From contig VWYX01001256.1 of assembly GCA_013396525.1 (NCBI GenBank), positions 147,411 to 211,410 of the forward strand: DNA of 64,000 bases. Reading direction: 5' to 3'. Source of the stretch: Chaetorhynchus papuensis (lineage: Eukaryota; Chordata; Aves; Passeriformes; Rhipiduridae). This document shows, in pieces, positions 36,011 through 49,119 of the stretch; within the stretch, counting starts at the first letter, position 1; each line of letters opens with the position of its first letter. A model generated the notes under the pieces. The model saw only the letters and a program-made list of their open reading frames with translations, did not search any database and had not been told where the DNA came from. Both the position numbers and the translations under genes were made by a program.

Positions 36011-38049
36011 AAATGACACATAAGCAGGGTGGGAGAGAAACAAAATTTTTTAGAAATGCAAATTGTAGAGCAGCAGCACACCTACATTTCTCAGTTCTTG
36101 GTTAAATTTCAAGCATTTGTTTTAAAAGATGTTACTCATGGTTAAACTTGTGTTGACAATGATTTACTGGATAAAGTTCTTATCCTTCCCTTGGTTTTGG
36201 GATGAGAAGAATGGATTTTTGCTATTCCTAGGGAAGAGCTATCTGCACAAGTCAGCTATTCTTTTATTTGGTAATCTAGGTTTAGGTTTCTCAACACATA
36301 TTGTTACAGACCATAGGTTTTATCAAGAAATGGTCACTGATTGAAGATCGGCATTAAGGTGGTCTCATGTGCCCTGGTGTAAGAATCTAGAGACCATGTT
36401 GCAATTATTTGCAAGATAATTGGAAATAATAGAAACCAGCTTCTTTTTTTCTTCTTCTATTGGAAAAGGTAGAAAACAACAATTTTTAGCTAACAATCAA
36501 TCAAGAATGCAAGAATAATAATGTCTACTGCAAAATTGGTTAGATAGACAAAAAAGATAGGGGACATGAATTAATACCTGGATTAGTTGTAAATCCTTTC
36601 AGAAAACACAAATATGCTCAAAAGGGTGTGATAGTGTTCTTTCATTTCCTCTTTTCCTTGAAGAATGCCATGCGTTCATTAGAAAAAAATGTGCTCATGA
36701 ATGTATAAACAAACTTGGTATATTGCACATGCCATAATCTGGTGACAAGGGCCAATAAATAAACTTGCAAACTATTGTTAGCAGAATAGATAGAGGAACT
36801 AGGTCTACCAAATGTGGAAGAACTGTATGGGCTCTGTCGAGTGCACAAGTGAGTGGTAAGTCCACAGCTTACCTGAAAAGAGAGATATATAAGCCATTTC
36901 CAGGATAAAGAATCCAAACTGCATCTGTTTATTACAGATATCAAGCACGTGGATTCATCTGCCTCATTTTCAGTGATAAGCATGCATAATACTTTTTTCA
37001 GGACCATTTATTCTAGTGCTCTGTACATTTGGTTTTACATGACATTCAAGGCCAAAAAAACATAAGAATCCTTCCCTTTTATGCAAGTCACTTCCAGGTT
37101 TATGTGAAGTCTTAGATCTCAAGTCTTCCAAGGCAGAAAACGTCTGCATTTCTAATGCAGAAAACAAGCAAAAGACAATTTTTTGTATCCCATCCAGAGA
37201 TAATTAAGAGACACAAAAGAGCAGAGACCCAATTACTTTTGTTTTGAGGTCGACTTTAAGTATTTCTGATTATCATAGTAAGGACACGTGCTGCTAATTT
37301 TATTCTTTTATGTGGAAGCTAATTTTCTTTCTTTTCTTTCTGTATGTTATTATGGTTTGAGGATAAAATACGTGAATTACCATAGCAATGTATTGATTTC
37401 CAGCAGGGAAAAATAAAGGGCAGTTATTAAATGAACACTGGTTTTCTGTTGGGATGTATTTGCTTTACCTTTCTAAGTCCAACCTGAGGTTAATAGGGCA
37501 TTATTGCCTCAAATCACATCTAACTAGACACGCCTCGTTGGTAGAATGCATGCATTATTGAAAGTTCTAGAGGCAATGTTGTTGTTTTTAAAAGAGGAGG
37601 GAAAATTGGAACAAATTATGTCATCAAATAATTGGGAACTGCATCAGGCCTTCAGCAAGCCTGTTATGTAGTTTCTGTAGACTTGTGTGTACCTTCTTAA
37701 AGTTTATTTTGATTCCTTGAGCCTTTGGCACAGAGAGGTCCCTGTTGTGCTGGAAATGGTACAAGCATGTAGAAATCAGGATACAGGATGAGCATAGAGG
37801 ATGTGGTGATGGTGTTAGTGATGGTCTAATCCAACAGGGCAATTTTTGATCTCTTTTTTCTATCCAGTGTATTCTCCCCAACAGTGACAACAGCAGATGC
37901 TATTTGGGAGCAGCATGCAACCCTGGCTACTCTCCGCAGTCGTTTCCTTTTGCATTTCCCCACCATCCACAACTGCTGGATAAGGGATGTTTGAGAATGC
38001 ATCACTGCCTATTAATGTATAATGTGTCTGCTTGTGGATCTACTGTCCA
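36011..38049. other. Unique noncoding DNA
   Basis: No gene or repeat family is recognised. A 121-codon minus-strand frame at 36642-37007 has no domain. Confidence 0.5.
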
Positions 38050-38180
38050 TGTATTTATTCAGACCTCTTTTAACCCGATGATATCTTCTGCATCTACAAC
38101 TGCCTGTGGCCATATATTGCAGAGGTTCATTCCTGTTGTTTAAAACCAAACTAACTACTTAAAAAATAATTTCTAGGTGG
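38050..38180. repeat. Possible ancient LINE (CR1/L3-like) fragment
   Basis: The plus strand reads 'tcttctgcatctacaactgcctgtggc' and then 'ttgcagaggttcattcctgttgt'. This resembles the ancient amniote LINE segment about a component that 'needs a cleft of fixed phrase' around 'tctgcatctacaacatcctgtggcaatgagttccacagg'. The match is short and diverged, and the assignment is from memory only. Confidence 0.3.
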
Positions 38181-41100
38181 GTCTCCTATTTTGCTGTGTA
38201 ACCACTTGTCCAAATAGTTTGGAACTTGCTGCATAACCACTCACCTTTTCCATTGCCATCATAAGCTTCTAAACCTCTCCTCCAGTCCTCAGCCATCTGC
38301 TGTCCAACTTGGAGTTCCATCCAGTTCAGTCTCTCACAAAGGAGGAGCTCTCTCTACTTAATTTTGCTGTTCTCCATATTTTCTTAACTTTGGTCTGTCA
38401 TTTTTTTAGGTATGAAACTGCAAATAGTACTTAAAGAAGTTCTTGCTTATCATGTGTGTCATTTTCTACTCATTCTTTCCTTTTAAATCATGGTCATTGA
38501 ATGATAATAACGAGTTAACCATAAGACAATAACACACTAGGCAAAGTGATAGGAGAAAAAATTGCTTAGCGCACATTGCTGCTGCTCCTCTTCCAAACAG
38601 TTTTTTTGTCATTTGGAAAAACATACACAGTATATAAGCAGCAGATAGATCTTTGCTCCCTGTCAGTGCCTTACCAGATATGCTGGCTTTCTGCCAGGCC
38701 AAGTTAACTGGAATTCAATTAGCATCTTTGACACTTTTAAGCAGTTATTTTTCTACTTTTATTGGCAACTGATTCCCTGTGAGTTTAGCTGCACAGGAAT
38801 GAAGATGTCTATCAATTTTTCAACTTAATGAATGGCTTTCAGGAGAGGACAAAAATCAGCGTAGTATTGGAGGGTGAAGTGTGAACAGAAAATGGACGAG
38901 TTTGTGTATAACAAATAGCAATATTTCAGAATGTCAATAATATACAAATTTTACAAAGCATAAATCATAGGAATAGCCATTAAGAAATCCATCATGTCCT
39001 CTGCTAGGGAAAAATATCAACAGTGTTTTTCCTGAATTCTTACCAAGTGTCAGGGAACGGGAATGCATTGCAATGTGGGCATTTGAATGAGGTAAAAAAA
39101 GAGAAAGAGGATGAAAGCAAAGTTATAAAGGGTAAGGGGGTTGAAAGAAAGTACACAAAAAAACCCCCAGTCCACACAAAGTTATTTCTCACAGACAATT
39201 TATCCATACAATTAAGAATTATGGTTTGTCGAATCAAACCCACATTCCCCTGTTTCTAGACCTTCAGGTGAAAATTGTTTCCTTCAAAGGATCACCAAAC
39301 CTGGTGAGAGGTTAGATTGTGCAGCTTTTGACTGTTACAATAAACCAGGAGTTCAGGAAGAGACTGAGAAGCATCTGAGCAAAGAAAATGAACATCTTTC
39401 TGGGATACTTGGATAGCTGCCAGCTCACACATTAAGCTCTGTTTTCCAAACCAATTGTTCTGTTGTTTCAAGTGAAAATAGTCTTCCTCCTCTGCCTGGA
39501 CTTCTTGTTTTTCACAAAATGAATTTGCCAGCCTAAACATGTGGGGTTTTTTTCTATAACTTCCTGATATATCAGCATTTACTGTGGTATATGCATTGAT
39601 ATAATTTATATAAACAGGAGAAGATGATGATAGGTAAGCATTACAGAGCTACTGGAAGATACTCAGAAAATGCTGTTTGATCATGTTTTTTGCTTTTTTG
39701 GTTGTTTTTGTTTATTAAACACTATTTTGCAACAAACAAAACAGCTATTAATTATTAGCTAATATTTATAACACTGGACTCTGTTTCAAGGATAAATGCT
39801 GCTAAATGCTGCTAAATCTACAATATAAACGCCCAGAATTAAAGCTATTAGTCAATATGAAAGCTGTAATTATACTATTAATTGTTCATGTCCTGGAAAA
39901 TGTTTGCAACAGATGCCAAAGGTGGGATTAGGTACATGCCAGTAAAGCCTCACTTATGGATGGTTTTCAAATGCTGTAAATTACTTTATGATTATCAAAA
40001 GGATACACATATGAGAAAATGTGTGAATGAGCCTGAGTTTTTCAGCCAAATAAGAAATATGGAAATTGCTTTACTAGAGCAGACCTACAGTTAGAGCACA
40101 ACATCCAGTACCTGAGAGTGAGTGATACTAAGGTGTATATTATTCTCTAATAATTAAGTTCTAGTGAACCAAGTTTAGCATCCCTTCAGGAATTTTATGA
40201 TTGGTTATGGTATATATGAATTCTCTTGATATCTGTATAATGAAGTCCAATACACCGTTTCATCTTCTTGGTTTCTTGGTTTCTTGACTTCCTGTGACAG
40301 TTTTACAGTCCAGCTAGCACCTGTGTGGAAAAAAAATCCTCAATTTTTTTTTAATATCTTCCAATGTAAAGGAATGTTCCATTTATCCTTGTAGAGTGGA
40401 ACTCTCCTGTACCGTGCATTTTTAAAATAGACTTCCACTTTAATTCTCTCTTTTCATGGTTTCTCCAGTAACAAGGACCTGAATGTCAAATAGGTTGTTT
40501 CCTGTACTTCTGAATATTGCCTCTCCACAGTTAAGCAGGATAAATGGATTAGGCGAGTGTGTCATGGTTGTTTCTGGGATTCTAATCACTGACTTTACTT
40601 AGGATTTTGTCAATTACTCTCGTAGTTATAGAGAGTTTATGTCAACAGGAGCTAGAATGATGATCACTGACCTTTGCTTTTATGCTTTTATTGAAGCCGA
40701 AAGAACTGAGATGGAAGAGGAGCAAGAAATATGTTCTTCCTCTCAGCTTCATCAAACTACTTTTGGTCTTTTGTCCTCATTGAACCTCTATTCATTTTTT
40801 GTTCAGAAACTTCTATGAGTATTTGAAAGCATGCCAGTTCTGAATGTTTATGAGAAGAGATGTGAGATCTGTTGTACTTATGATCACAGAAAAGGTTTTA
40901 ATTCTTTTAGCCACTTATCTATTGAATGTGAGAATAGATGCTAGCCTATGTACATTGAAGTTAATACCTTAATGAACTTGGGAGCATTGAACATAGCAAC
41001 AATAAAAATGAATAACTCACGGCCAGCAATTGTCTCAGGTTATCTCATGGAGTGGTGGCAGTTTGATCCACTGATTTTTAATGTTTTCTAGACATGTATA

Positions 41101-41920
41101 GACAGATACATTGGAAATACCTGTGTTTCTTAAAGCTGTAAGTGGTAATGTTCATTCTGTAAGTTTTGTGCAAAACAATAGCCCCAAGCCTTTGGGTTCC
41201 CTCTTCTCTTGTGGGTGCCATGTCATGGTGGCCCAGTTACAGATAAGCATTACTTGCTGGAACCATCTCTGACTCCACTAGGGTTAAGTCAAAGTCCTCC
41301 ACTGGTTTTGGGTTCACACACTCAACTGCAACTTGACATTAGGGAAAAGAGGAGATAAGCAACTACAGGAGGGAAAGTGAGAGAACCAAACAGGTGTGAT
41401 GGAACTGCTTGTCTCAGACTGTTTGTGGAGGGCAATTTGCTCAGATATGGTATGTTTTGCTTTGTTTTGGCTTAACTGGTTTGCACTGTTGCTATGTGTA
41501 CTGCTGCATTCTCTGGCTTTCTATGTGGCCTGCACCTCTGGTGAGAAGTGGAATCTTGTTTTTTCAAAAGGCTGTCCTGTGGGTCAGGTCAGTGCATGGG
41601 CTTTTAGAAGCAAAAGCTTAGCAGTTGGATTTGAACTGAAAAAACACAGCTGCTACTTTGATTTGAGATAAATTTTTCTTCACTCCTGTAGCAAGATGTT
41701 GTGGTAACTGTTATAAAGGCAGTTGCATATATAATGCTACCTCCAGTTATTTATTTCTGGGGAAGATGTGTTTCTCCATCCATGCTGGCCCAGAGACCTT
41801 ACTATGTCCACCTAGAGCAGCTCACTGCCAGTGTAATTTCAAGTGAAATGTCAGAAAGTTAGTCTGCAAGTTCTTGAATTTGAGTAGTTTAAGGGGAGGG
41901 TTGAGAGGGGGTGGTGTTGG
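38181..41920. other. Unique noncoding DNA
   Basis: No gene or repeat family is recognised. Small tandem duplications occur at about 39796-39820 (aaatgctgct twice) and 40262-40290 (ttcttggtt-like units). Confidence 0.5.
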
Positions 41921-42037
41921 TTGTTTTTTTCGGAGACGGGTGTTTGTGGTTTTATTTGTTTGTTTAGGGTTTTTTGTAGGGGGAATTTTTTTGGTTTTGT
42001 TTCGTGGTTGTTTTTGTTTTATTTTGGTTTTCGCTTA
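41921..42037 (+). repeat. G/T-rich strand-asymmetric low-complexity tract
   Basis: Over about 115 bases the plus strand is almost entirely G and T, with T runs broken by GG or GGGG and very few A or C. The minus strand is correspondingly C/A-rich. Open frames across it (41874-42115) are compositional. Confidence 0.85.
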
Positions 42038-42901
42038 TATAGATATACATTCACTCTTTTTTACCAAAGAACATCTGTCCCTATAAACATCTCAGTAAGG
42101 CAGAGTTATCAATGATGCTGGTGAAAAGATGAGTAGTGGCTTTAATAGAGTGTGGTTAAAGATCTGTGTGTGGAACATCGTAATAGGCTTCAGCTCATGT
42201 TAATATAGGGGCTTTATTCTTTTTTTTTTAAGACATTAAATTTATCCCTGTAGACAGCACTTTAGAACCTGATACAATAAAGGAGGCTTGTACTGGATAC
42301 ATCCTCTACATCACACCCAAGCTTTTAGCTGAACACAGATCTCCGAAGACAAAAAGCTGCTTTTCTCTGTCTGCCTTTTGCTATGCCCAGTCCTTTCAGT
42401 CAATAGTAAACAAAGGAAGAAAGGACTTTTCTAGATATTCATTGAATCAAAAGTGTTAACTGTAGCATTCTTTCTGCTAACAGGAAATCATAGTATTCAT
42501 TTGGCTCAACAGGGAATGATAAAGGTAAAAATATAAAGTAAACAAAATTACCTTCTTTTTTTCTTTTGCGTTTGTGACAACAGATGTGACTGGAACATCA
42601 TGATCCTGAGAACACTGAAATACTGACCATAACACTAGTTTTCATACCCTTTTAGCCTTCCTGGGTGGGGAAATGCAGACGTTATTTCTCTGTCATCAAG
42701 GGAAAAGAGACTGACACTTCTTAATGTTAAGACAAGGCTGTCAGACTCCACTGGAAATAACGAAGTTTGACAGTTCCTGAGTTAATACTGCAAGTACCAA
42801 TCCTGTAAATTTCAATTAGCCCTGACAGCAGTAGGGCTTAACGTGATGTTTATGTGAAGTGGTATGTTGGTAGCTTTCCTTCACACTTATGAGGAAAAGG
42901 A
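42038..42901. other. Unique noncoding DNA
   Basis: No gene or repeat family is recognised. Confidence 0.5.
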
Positions 42902-42984
42902 TCTCTCTCTCCTCCCTTCTCTCTCTCTCTCTCTCTCTCTCCCTCCCTGCCCCCTCTCTCTCTGACACACACACACACACACAC
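42902..42984 (+). repeat. Compound (CT)n-(AC)n microsatellite
   Basis: A CT-rich tract (42902-42963, with eleven pure CT units at 42919-42940) is followed after one G by ten AC units (42965-42984). Confidence 0.97.
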
Positions 42985-45900
42985 AGAGTAGGATTCAGCC
43001 TTCATCCTTTTCATCTTAATTATTTCTTGAGATGTCATGAAGATACTTTAAGTGTCTCAGACTGTCTCTGTGTGGACAGACTCAGGAATCCAGCTATTCA
43101 GAACATATATATTAAGCATGGATGCCTAAAACTTGCCACAAAATATTCCAATTTTAGCATTTAAAATTTTTACAAGTGCTCTACTACCTGAGCTCTGTGG
43201 AGTTCTGGTAAAGACAAGACACCAAACCTGATGCACATCTTCCTCATAAACTGGTTCTGGCATAGTCCTACTGTTGCCTTCCGCTCTGGAAAATGCAGCT
43301 TTGACCAGGAACAGCTTTGCCAGCTAGCAAATGCTCCTCTCCTTTCCCCTGTGCCAGTGAAGAGGGTATCTCTGTGATACAATGTGATCACAGCTGAGCA
43401 CCCACTTGGTTAAATCATTATTGATGTCCACCCCAACTTCTATCAGCAAAACACTTCTTTTTGTTATGTCTTGTGTCAGTTCCCTGAATGAAATAAGCTT
43501 TTACGGGCAAGAAGTAGTTTTTTAGCTGTGTCCGTGCTAGCACTCTTGCTGACGTTAGCGATGCTGCATGAAAGTCACACCTCTAACCATCTCCGTGTTA
43601 CACACTGCTTTACCAGCAAAAGTTTCTAGTGCCATCCTGCTGTCATGTAGTCCTCCATGTCAATTTGGTGCTAAATATAGGTGTTATGTGTGAAAATTTT
43701 GGCCTACCTGCTGTTCTTAAGAGAAGTCAACAATACGCCTCGGTTGGACAGAGGTTCCTCTAGCAAAGTGCAAACGAGTTACCAACAAAAAGCCATCATA
43801 TCTATGCTTGAAATGACCACAGGTATTATTTTTTTAAACAAGTAAATGTGACACATATAAAACTGTGGGACAAATAACACGTAGATGGGCTGAGAAGGTA
43901 CTGAGCAGTCAACTTCTGTCAGTGGCTTCCTTGTTATCTGTCAGGACAGAAATTTTGTGCATGGGATCTCAGAGATCCCATCAGGACTGACTTCCTTCTG
44001 CTCCCACTGAGACAAGTGGGAGATGAAGGTGTTGAGTACATTGGACAAAAGAAAAATATCTCTAGGGCTGAGTTCTCTCTTAGCAATTAAAGATAGCAAA
44101 AATATATGTTAAAGACACGTGCTAAAGATAGCAAGAGCCTGAAAAGGACATGTAATTTTTAAGTTCTGTAACAAGACTGAAGCTGACCTATTGGCTCCCT
44201 TTCCACCCTGCACCACCTCTGGTTTTCTCCTGATCCCATACTGCAGTGGTTGAACTTGCTGAACCAATAGATCATGATGCAGCAAAAGTATGAACATTTT
44301 AGTGCTGAATTTGCTCCAGAGCTGCTGCCATAGAGTGGAAGTGTAAGGCTGGAAGAAGTGATATGACGTTGGAATGTACTGGTAGGGGCAGAGCAAGAGG
44401 GAAGCAGATCTCTCCTTTCAGGTGATGGCAAGTTGTTAGAGCATCTCAGACATGAGATTTGTCTCATGACATGAGATTGATTTTTCAGCAATCTTGTATT
44501 TAATTCTGCTCAATTCTTATTTCAGCATGCAGTCTTATCGGTCACAAAATCAGGGAGGTATGCTTAAAATTTTATGATAATACAGTAAATCTAGGCTGTG
44601 TTATGTTTTTCATAGGTCTTGAGCACCAAATGCAGCTGTCGGAAGAAAGATATTTGAGTTGTTCAGCAAGTTGAATTTTTATTTAGCTGAAAATCTTGCC
44701 ATTCTAGAATGATTCCTGCATGGACGTAACGTAATCAGAATGAGATACTGTTAAGGAACATATTCTGAAAAGTCACAAATTTGAATAAGTGGGAAATGTA
44801 TAAGTTTTGGATTCGAAATGAAGTTATCTGATGTTAAAATAAAAATTAATTTTAAGGCTAACATGGAGCATTTTCTCATTTTAATCTACAGAGTTGGAAA
44901 GGTGGAAAAATTAATGAAAATCACTGCTTGCCTGTGCAAACTGTGAAAGAAAGGCATTCTTGTACTGGGAAAAATCAAATAGCTTAAATATTGCTGTACA
45001 TATTCATTGTGGTATTCTGTGTATGCTTTAATTTATCCTATGGTCTGTCTGTCTTGTATCCTTCCGTTCTTCCTCTTCCCCCCTCCCTTGTTACTTGTTA
45101 GGTGATTTACTTAACACTTTGCAAGTGCCTCTTCTGTGCTATGCATATTCAATTTATCAGAGCTCCTTAGAACAGGTGTCCTCAGGAGAGGAAGTCTTTT
45201 TCCTTCCTGGCCACACTTTCTCTATACAAAGAGCAAAGCAAACTGCAGTAATTGTCTTGAGAATTTAGAGTCAGACAGCAAAGGCAAAGGTCCTCTTTTT
45301 TGTCTTGTCTAGCAAATGTGCTGATTCACTGGCATTACCTACTTCAGAGAGCTAGTTCCTCTTCAGAAGTAAGAAAATTAAAGTTCCTTGCTTGAAATGA
45401 GGAAAGACGCTGTTTTTCCTTGCTCTTTGACGGGGGACTCCCACTGTCCTGGAAGACTTTAGGTTGCATTTCTTTTAAGAATCAAATTTTTGGAAGGACA
45501 CAGTCCTGTTACAGCTTTGCTCTGCTGAATTACTGAAGGTTTTATCATAGCTTCAGTGGGATAAAATCAAACCCACAATGGATACAGTGCAAAATCCAAT
45601 CCTGTATCTTTTGTATTTTTACTGTTGTTTTCATGTGTCTCACATCCCATTCCCATTTTCACAGACTGCTTTCAGGAAGAGACAACCATCAGACAGTGAA
45701 GTCATAGTAAAGTGTGAGGGGAGCGTTCAAGTCAGAAAGAAATTTGTCTCTCTTTGCTTTCACCAGTTCAAAGGTTTTCAAGCCTCTTGCATCAGCACTA
45801 TGCTGCTTTGCTGTGCCAATGTTTTTTCATTACTCTTCCATGTTTGTGCTTTCGCTTCTGTCTATGGCATGACATAATGTAATATATGACAAAATAACTC

Positions 45901-48317
45901 CTGTAGGCTCCTCACTCAGAAAAGCTTAATCTTCCACCGTTTGATTGCAAAGGGTCCAGTGAGTAATCTTGTGTGAAAGCAAGAGTACTCTGTGTTGCTT
46001 ACTCAGGAGTTTTTGACATGGTTTAACTTTAGATTCCACTGTGATGTCATCCAGTTAAAAGCTTTTATACTTGTAGATATTTGCATAGTACAGGAATTCC
46101 TTGTTCCTCTCCTTTCCCTTTTATTTTCCTTCCATAATTCCTTTCCTTTTCTTTTTTATTTTTCACATTGAAAACAAAGGAATAAAGGTAAATTAATAGC
46201 TAGCATGATGGAAATCAGTTGCAAGTTTTACACTGCAACATTGGCTTGCTTTTCATTCAAGAATATTTTTGTACAAAAGAAATCTTACAGGAGGAGAACA
46301 AGCCTGGAGTTTCTTATATTGGGTCATTTTATAAGAAATCTCTGGTAGCTCACAAACCCCATACATACCCTCTTTCCAAATAATTTCAGGTACTTGTTAG
46401 AGCCCCATAGTTAGCCTCATGAGCTGTTCTTTTGTTTCTTCAACTCAGAGTGTCTTCTCATCTTAGGAACTGAAGACACTTAACAGTGCTGCTTTGAGAA
46501 CACACTACAGTGCAAAATTTGTGTGCATGTGCTTAGCTTGGCTGGGCGTGAGTTTGATTCTGCAAAGCAATGAGTGCTGCTCCTGACCCAAGTAGCCTTG
46601 TCCTCAAGCATGTGCATGAATAACATACTTGCTATATATGTGTAGGCTGAGGGCTTCATTCTGGGTGGATGTCTGTGCTGAAAGTGGGACATGGCAGACT
46701 ACAGGATTTGTGTAGCTCATGGTTCTTCTCAGAGCTACAGAGCATGAACAGCTCTGAGAAGCCAATCTCCATTTCCATGCAAAAATTTAGTCATCAAAAA
46801 TTAGAGACCACTTGTGAAATCATGAACCTTGGCAATGCTGTGGTTCTCTGTGTGCTATCAGAGCCCGCTAGAAAAGCGCATTTTACATACTGCAAAAGAA
46901 ATCAGATGTTTCCAGACTCACAGAAACTGCTAAAGGGAACTCCTTATCATAACCAGACAGCATTTAAAGTAAAAAGTGGTTGCATTTTCTGTTAGTGATG
47001 ACCTTTACTAAGTAACAAAAATTGAAAGTAGCATAACTCGTGAACTTCCACTGAAGGCAGTGAAGTTGTTAAGATAAGAGAGGGTGTGGCAAAAGTTTGA
47101 GACCTTTTGAGAGGTGGCCTCTGATGGTTTTATTTACAGTGATTTAAGACACTATTGAGCCAAGCGACTATTCTGCTCTTTGCCTGGAGTTTATATCCTC
47201 ATTTGTAAGTGACAGGCAGAAGTCCTTCCTTGTACGTCAGCTACCCTGGATCTCATTTCAGTTTATGAGTGCCAGCCCACCTCTTCTGGTAAGAAAGTAA
47301 ATGGGAAAGAATAGGGGAAGACTGAGAGAGAGGTGAGAGGTATGAAGGAAAGTAATTGAAGTCAGTACTGTCCTACATCTGTCAAAAAGAAATAGAACAA
47401 TTATGTGCTGTAAAGATCAAGAAAAATGTGTATTTAGTAATTTTCTTTCAGCATTCAGGGTCAATATTCTTCAAAGTGTAAATGGGCAGTTTAATGGAGA
47501 GAATTAAATGAAAGGCCAAGTCCTGGAGCACAGCATTATTCTTTCACTTCACCACAACCTGGTTTTAAGGATAGCTGAGTCAGTCCCACCCACATCTACT
47601 GGACTGTTACCAGCCTTTACTAGTGAGGAACCAGCTTGGTGCTTTCTGTCACATTCAGTCACCACCGACCTTATAGCAAGGAGAAACTGGTGTGATTGGG
47701 AATCAGGGCAGTTGCTGCAGTGACTGGCAGCCCCAGTTCTGGCCCTTATGTCTGTAGAAACAGGGCAAGAAGCTCACCAGGACTGTAAATCTTCATGGAA
47801 ACAGTTCTGCATGAGAAGCACTCGAAACCAAGTCAAGTGGCGTGGTTGTAATGATCAAATGTTCTTTAAAAATATTTTTTTAAAGAAGTGCATGGAAGTT
47901 CCCGGGGCAGGAGCACATCTAGCTATTTGTTCATTGAGGAAAAATAAGATTTAGTAGAGTGCCTATTTTGTTATGCAACTGTTGATCATGACAAAAATTT
48001 AGGAATTATTCCTCTTACAGTATTATGTAGAGACAGACTGAAGGAGGAAGAGCTGAGAATGGGTGGGAAAGTGAGTGACCTGAAATTTCACATTACTGTG
48101 AAAGCCAACCTTCACTTTATTCTGTACAAAAAAAAAGACCAGAGGAATAGAAGCACTGAGGTTAATTTATGTAATCATCCAAAGAGGACAAGGAGTGTTA
48201 AAAAGCTCATAACTCCTTCTCTGAATCACTGCCTCAAAACCCAGTACTTGAAACCTTGCAACCCTTGAAAACAGGCAAACATTGGTCCTTTCTCATTTTA
48301 AGATTTCTTTTTAAACA
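42985..48317. other. Unique noncoding DNA with small palindromes
   Basis: No gene or interspersed repeat is firmly recognised. It contains a perfect palindrome at 43962-43980, a 7-bp inverted repeat at 44451-44468, a 12-bp hairpin at 46725-46761, and a tRNA D-arm-like word on the minus strand at 43175-43194. Confidence 0.5.
46725..46761. repeat. Perfect 12-bp inverted repeat (hairpin)
   Basis: CTTCTCAGAGCT (46725-46736) is the exact reverse complement of AGCTCTGAGAAG (46750-46761), with a 13-base loop. It is too short for a typical microRNA precursor. Confidence 0.9.
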
Positions 48318-48371
48318 TAGGATCATAGAATTTTAAGGTTGGAAAAGACCTCTATGATCAAGTCCAACCTC
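48318..48371 (-). mobile_element. CR1 3' terminal fragment, about 54 bp
   Basis: On the plus strand 'gatcatagaattttaaggttgg' (from 48321) and 'aaagacctctatgatcaagtccaacc' are the reverse complement of the last bases of a CR1 3' UTR, including the octamer ATTCTATG on the minus strand. It directly abuts the 109-bp shared segment at 48372. On the minus strand it forms the final 3' end of the composite locus. Confidence 0.75.
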
Positions 48372-48480
48372 CTCCCTTTAACTTGTTCAAACTTAAGTGG
48401 GTTACAGGGCTACCACTACTTTTTTTCTGTTATTGTTTTCTTCCTTTGACGTACGCAGCTTTTCGGTTGGAAAGAATGAG
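48372..48480 (-). repeat. CR1 3'-flank segment shared with 11916-12023
   Basis: This 109-bp segment lies between two CR1 3' termini and is nearly identical to 11916-12023, beside the other related CR1. About six differences are seen by eye. The flanking CR1 bodies have diverged to a similar degree, so the segment appears to have been copied together with CR1. Confidence 0.8.
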
Positions 48481-49003
48481 AATCATGAAGTCATAGAATT
48501 ATTTAGGTTGGAAAAGGTCATGAAGTTCAACTGCCAACCCAGCACTGCCAAGTCCACCACTAAACCAAGTGTCTAGATGTCCCCACGTGTCACATCTACA
48601 CATCTTTTAAATACCCCCAGGGATGGCAACTCCACCTTTTCCTGGGCAGCCTATTCCAATGCTTGGCAACCCTTTCAGTGAAGAAATTTTCCTTAATATC
48701 CAATCTAAGCTTCCCCTGTCACAATCTGAGGACATTTCCTCTTGTCACGTCACTTGGTACTTGGTAGAGGAGATTGACCCCCACCTGGCTACAACCTCCT
48801 TCCAGGTAGTTGTAGAGAGCAATAAGGTCACCCCTGAGCCTCCTTTTCTCCAGGCTGAACATCCCCAGCTCCCTCAGCTTCTCCTCATCAAATTTGTGCT
48901 CCAGACCCTTCACCAGCTCCGTTGCCCTTCTCTGGACACACTCCAGCCCCTCAATATCTTTTTTGTAGTGGGGGACCCAAAACTGAACACAGGATTTGAG
49001 GTG
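48481..49003 (-). mobile_element. CR1 LINE, 5'-truncated, same subfamily as the 12 kb copy
   Basis: On the plus strand it starts with 'aatcatgaagtcatagaatt' (48481) and continues through the 3' UTR and C-terminal ORF2. A minus-strand frame (49009-48719) preserves KSCVQFW, KKDIEGLE, RRATELVKGLEHK and FSLEKRRLRGDLIALYNYL. The element ends at about 49003, after 'acacaggatttgaggtg', where the 12 kb copy continues. The 5' end joins an A-rich tract on the minus strand and then the AHNAK-like fragment. Confidence 0.93.
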
Positions 49004-49119
49004 CAGCAATTTTTTTTTCTTAAAATAGTACGATTTTTATACAGTGAAATAAAAAACCTTTGAGCTTTAGTTCAAAACCCTTCAAATCAGCTCATATGGT
49101 GGGAATGGAAACATTCATG
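49004..49119 (-). other. Linker between the CR1 5' end and the AHNAK-like fragment
   Basis: On the minus strand the bases next to CR1 read AAG then A9 (about 49012-49023), preceded about 20 bases upstream by TATAAA, a known weak polyadenylation-signal variant (about 49037-49042). The remaining bases do not match anything I know. They could be the 3' end of the transcript that carried the AHNAK-like fragment. Confidence 0.4.

Noticed and set aside
35744..36016. 90-codon plus-strand frame in the CpG-rich block
   Set aside because: No recognisable domain. The CpG density explains the lower stop frequency, and a regulatory reading fits better.
43175..43194. Minus-strand word agctcaggtagtagagcact, close to a tRNA D-arm
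   Set aside because: No box B or cloverleaf follows within 100 bases, so neither a tRNA gene nor a SINE can be supported.
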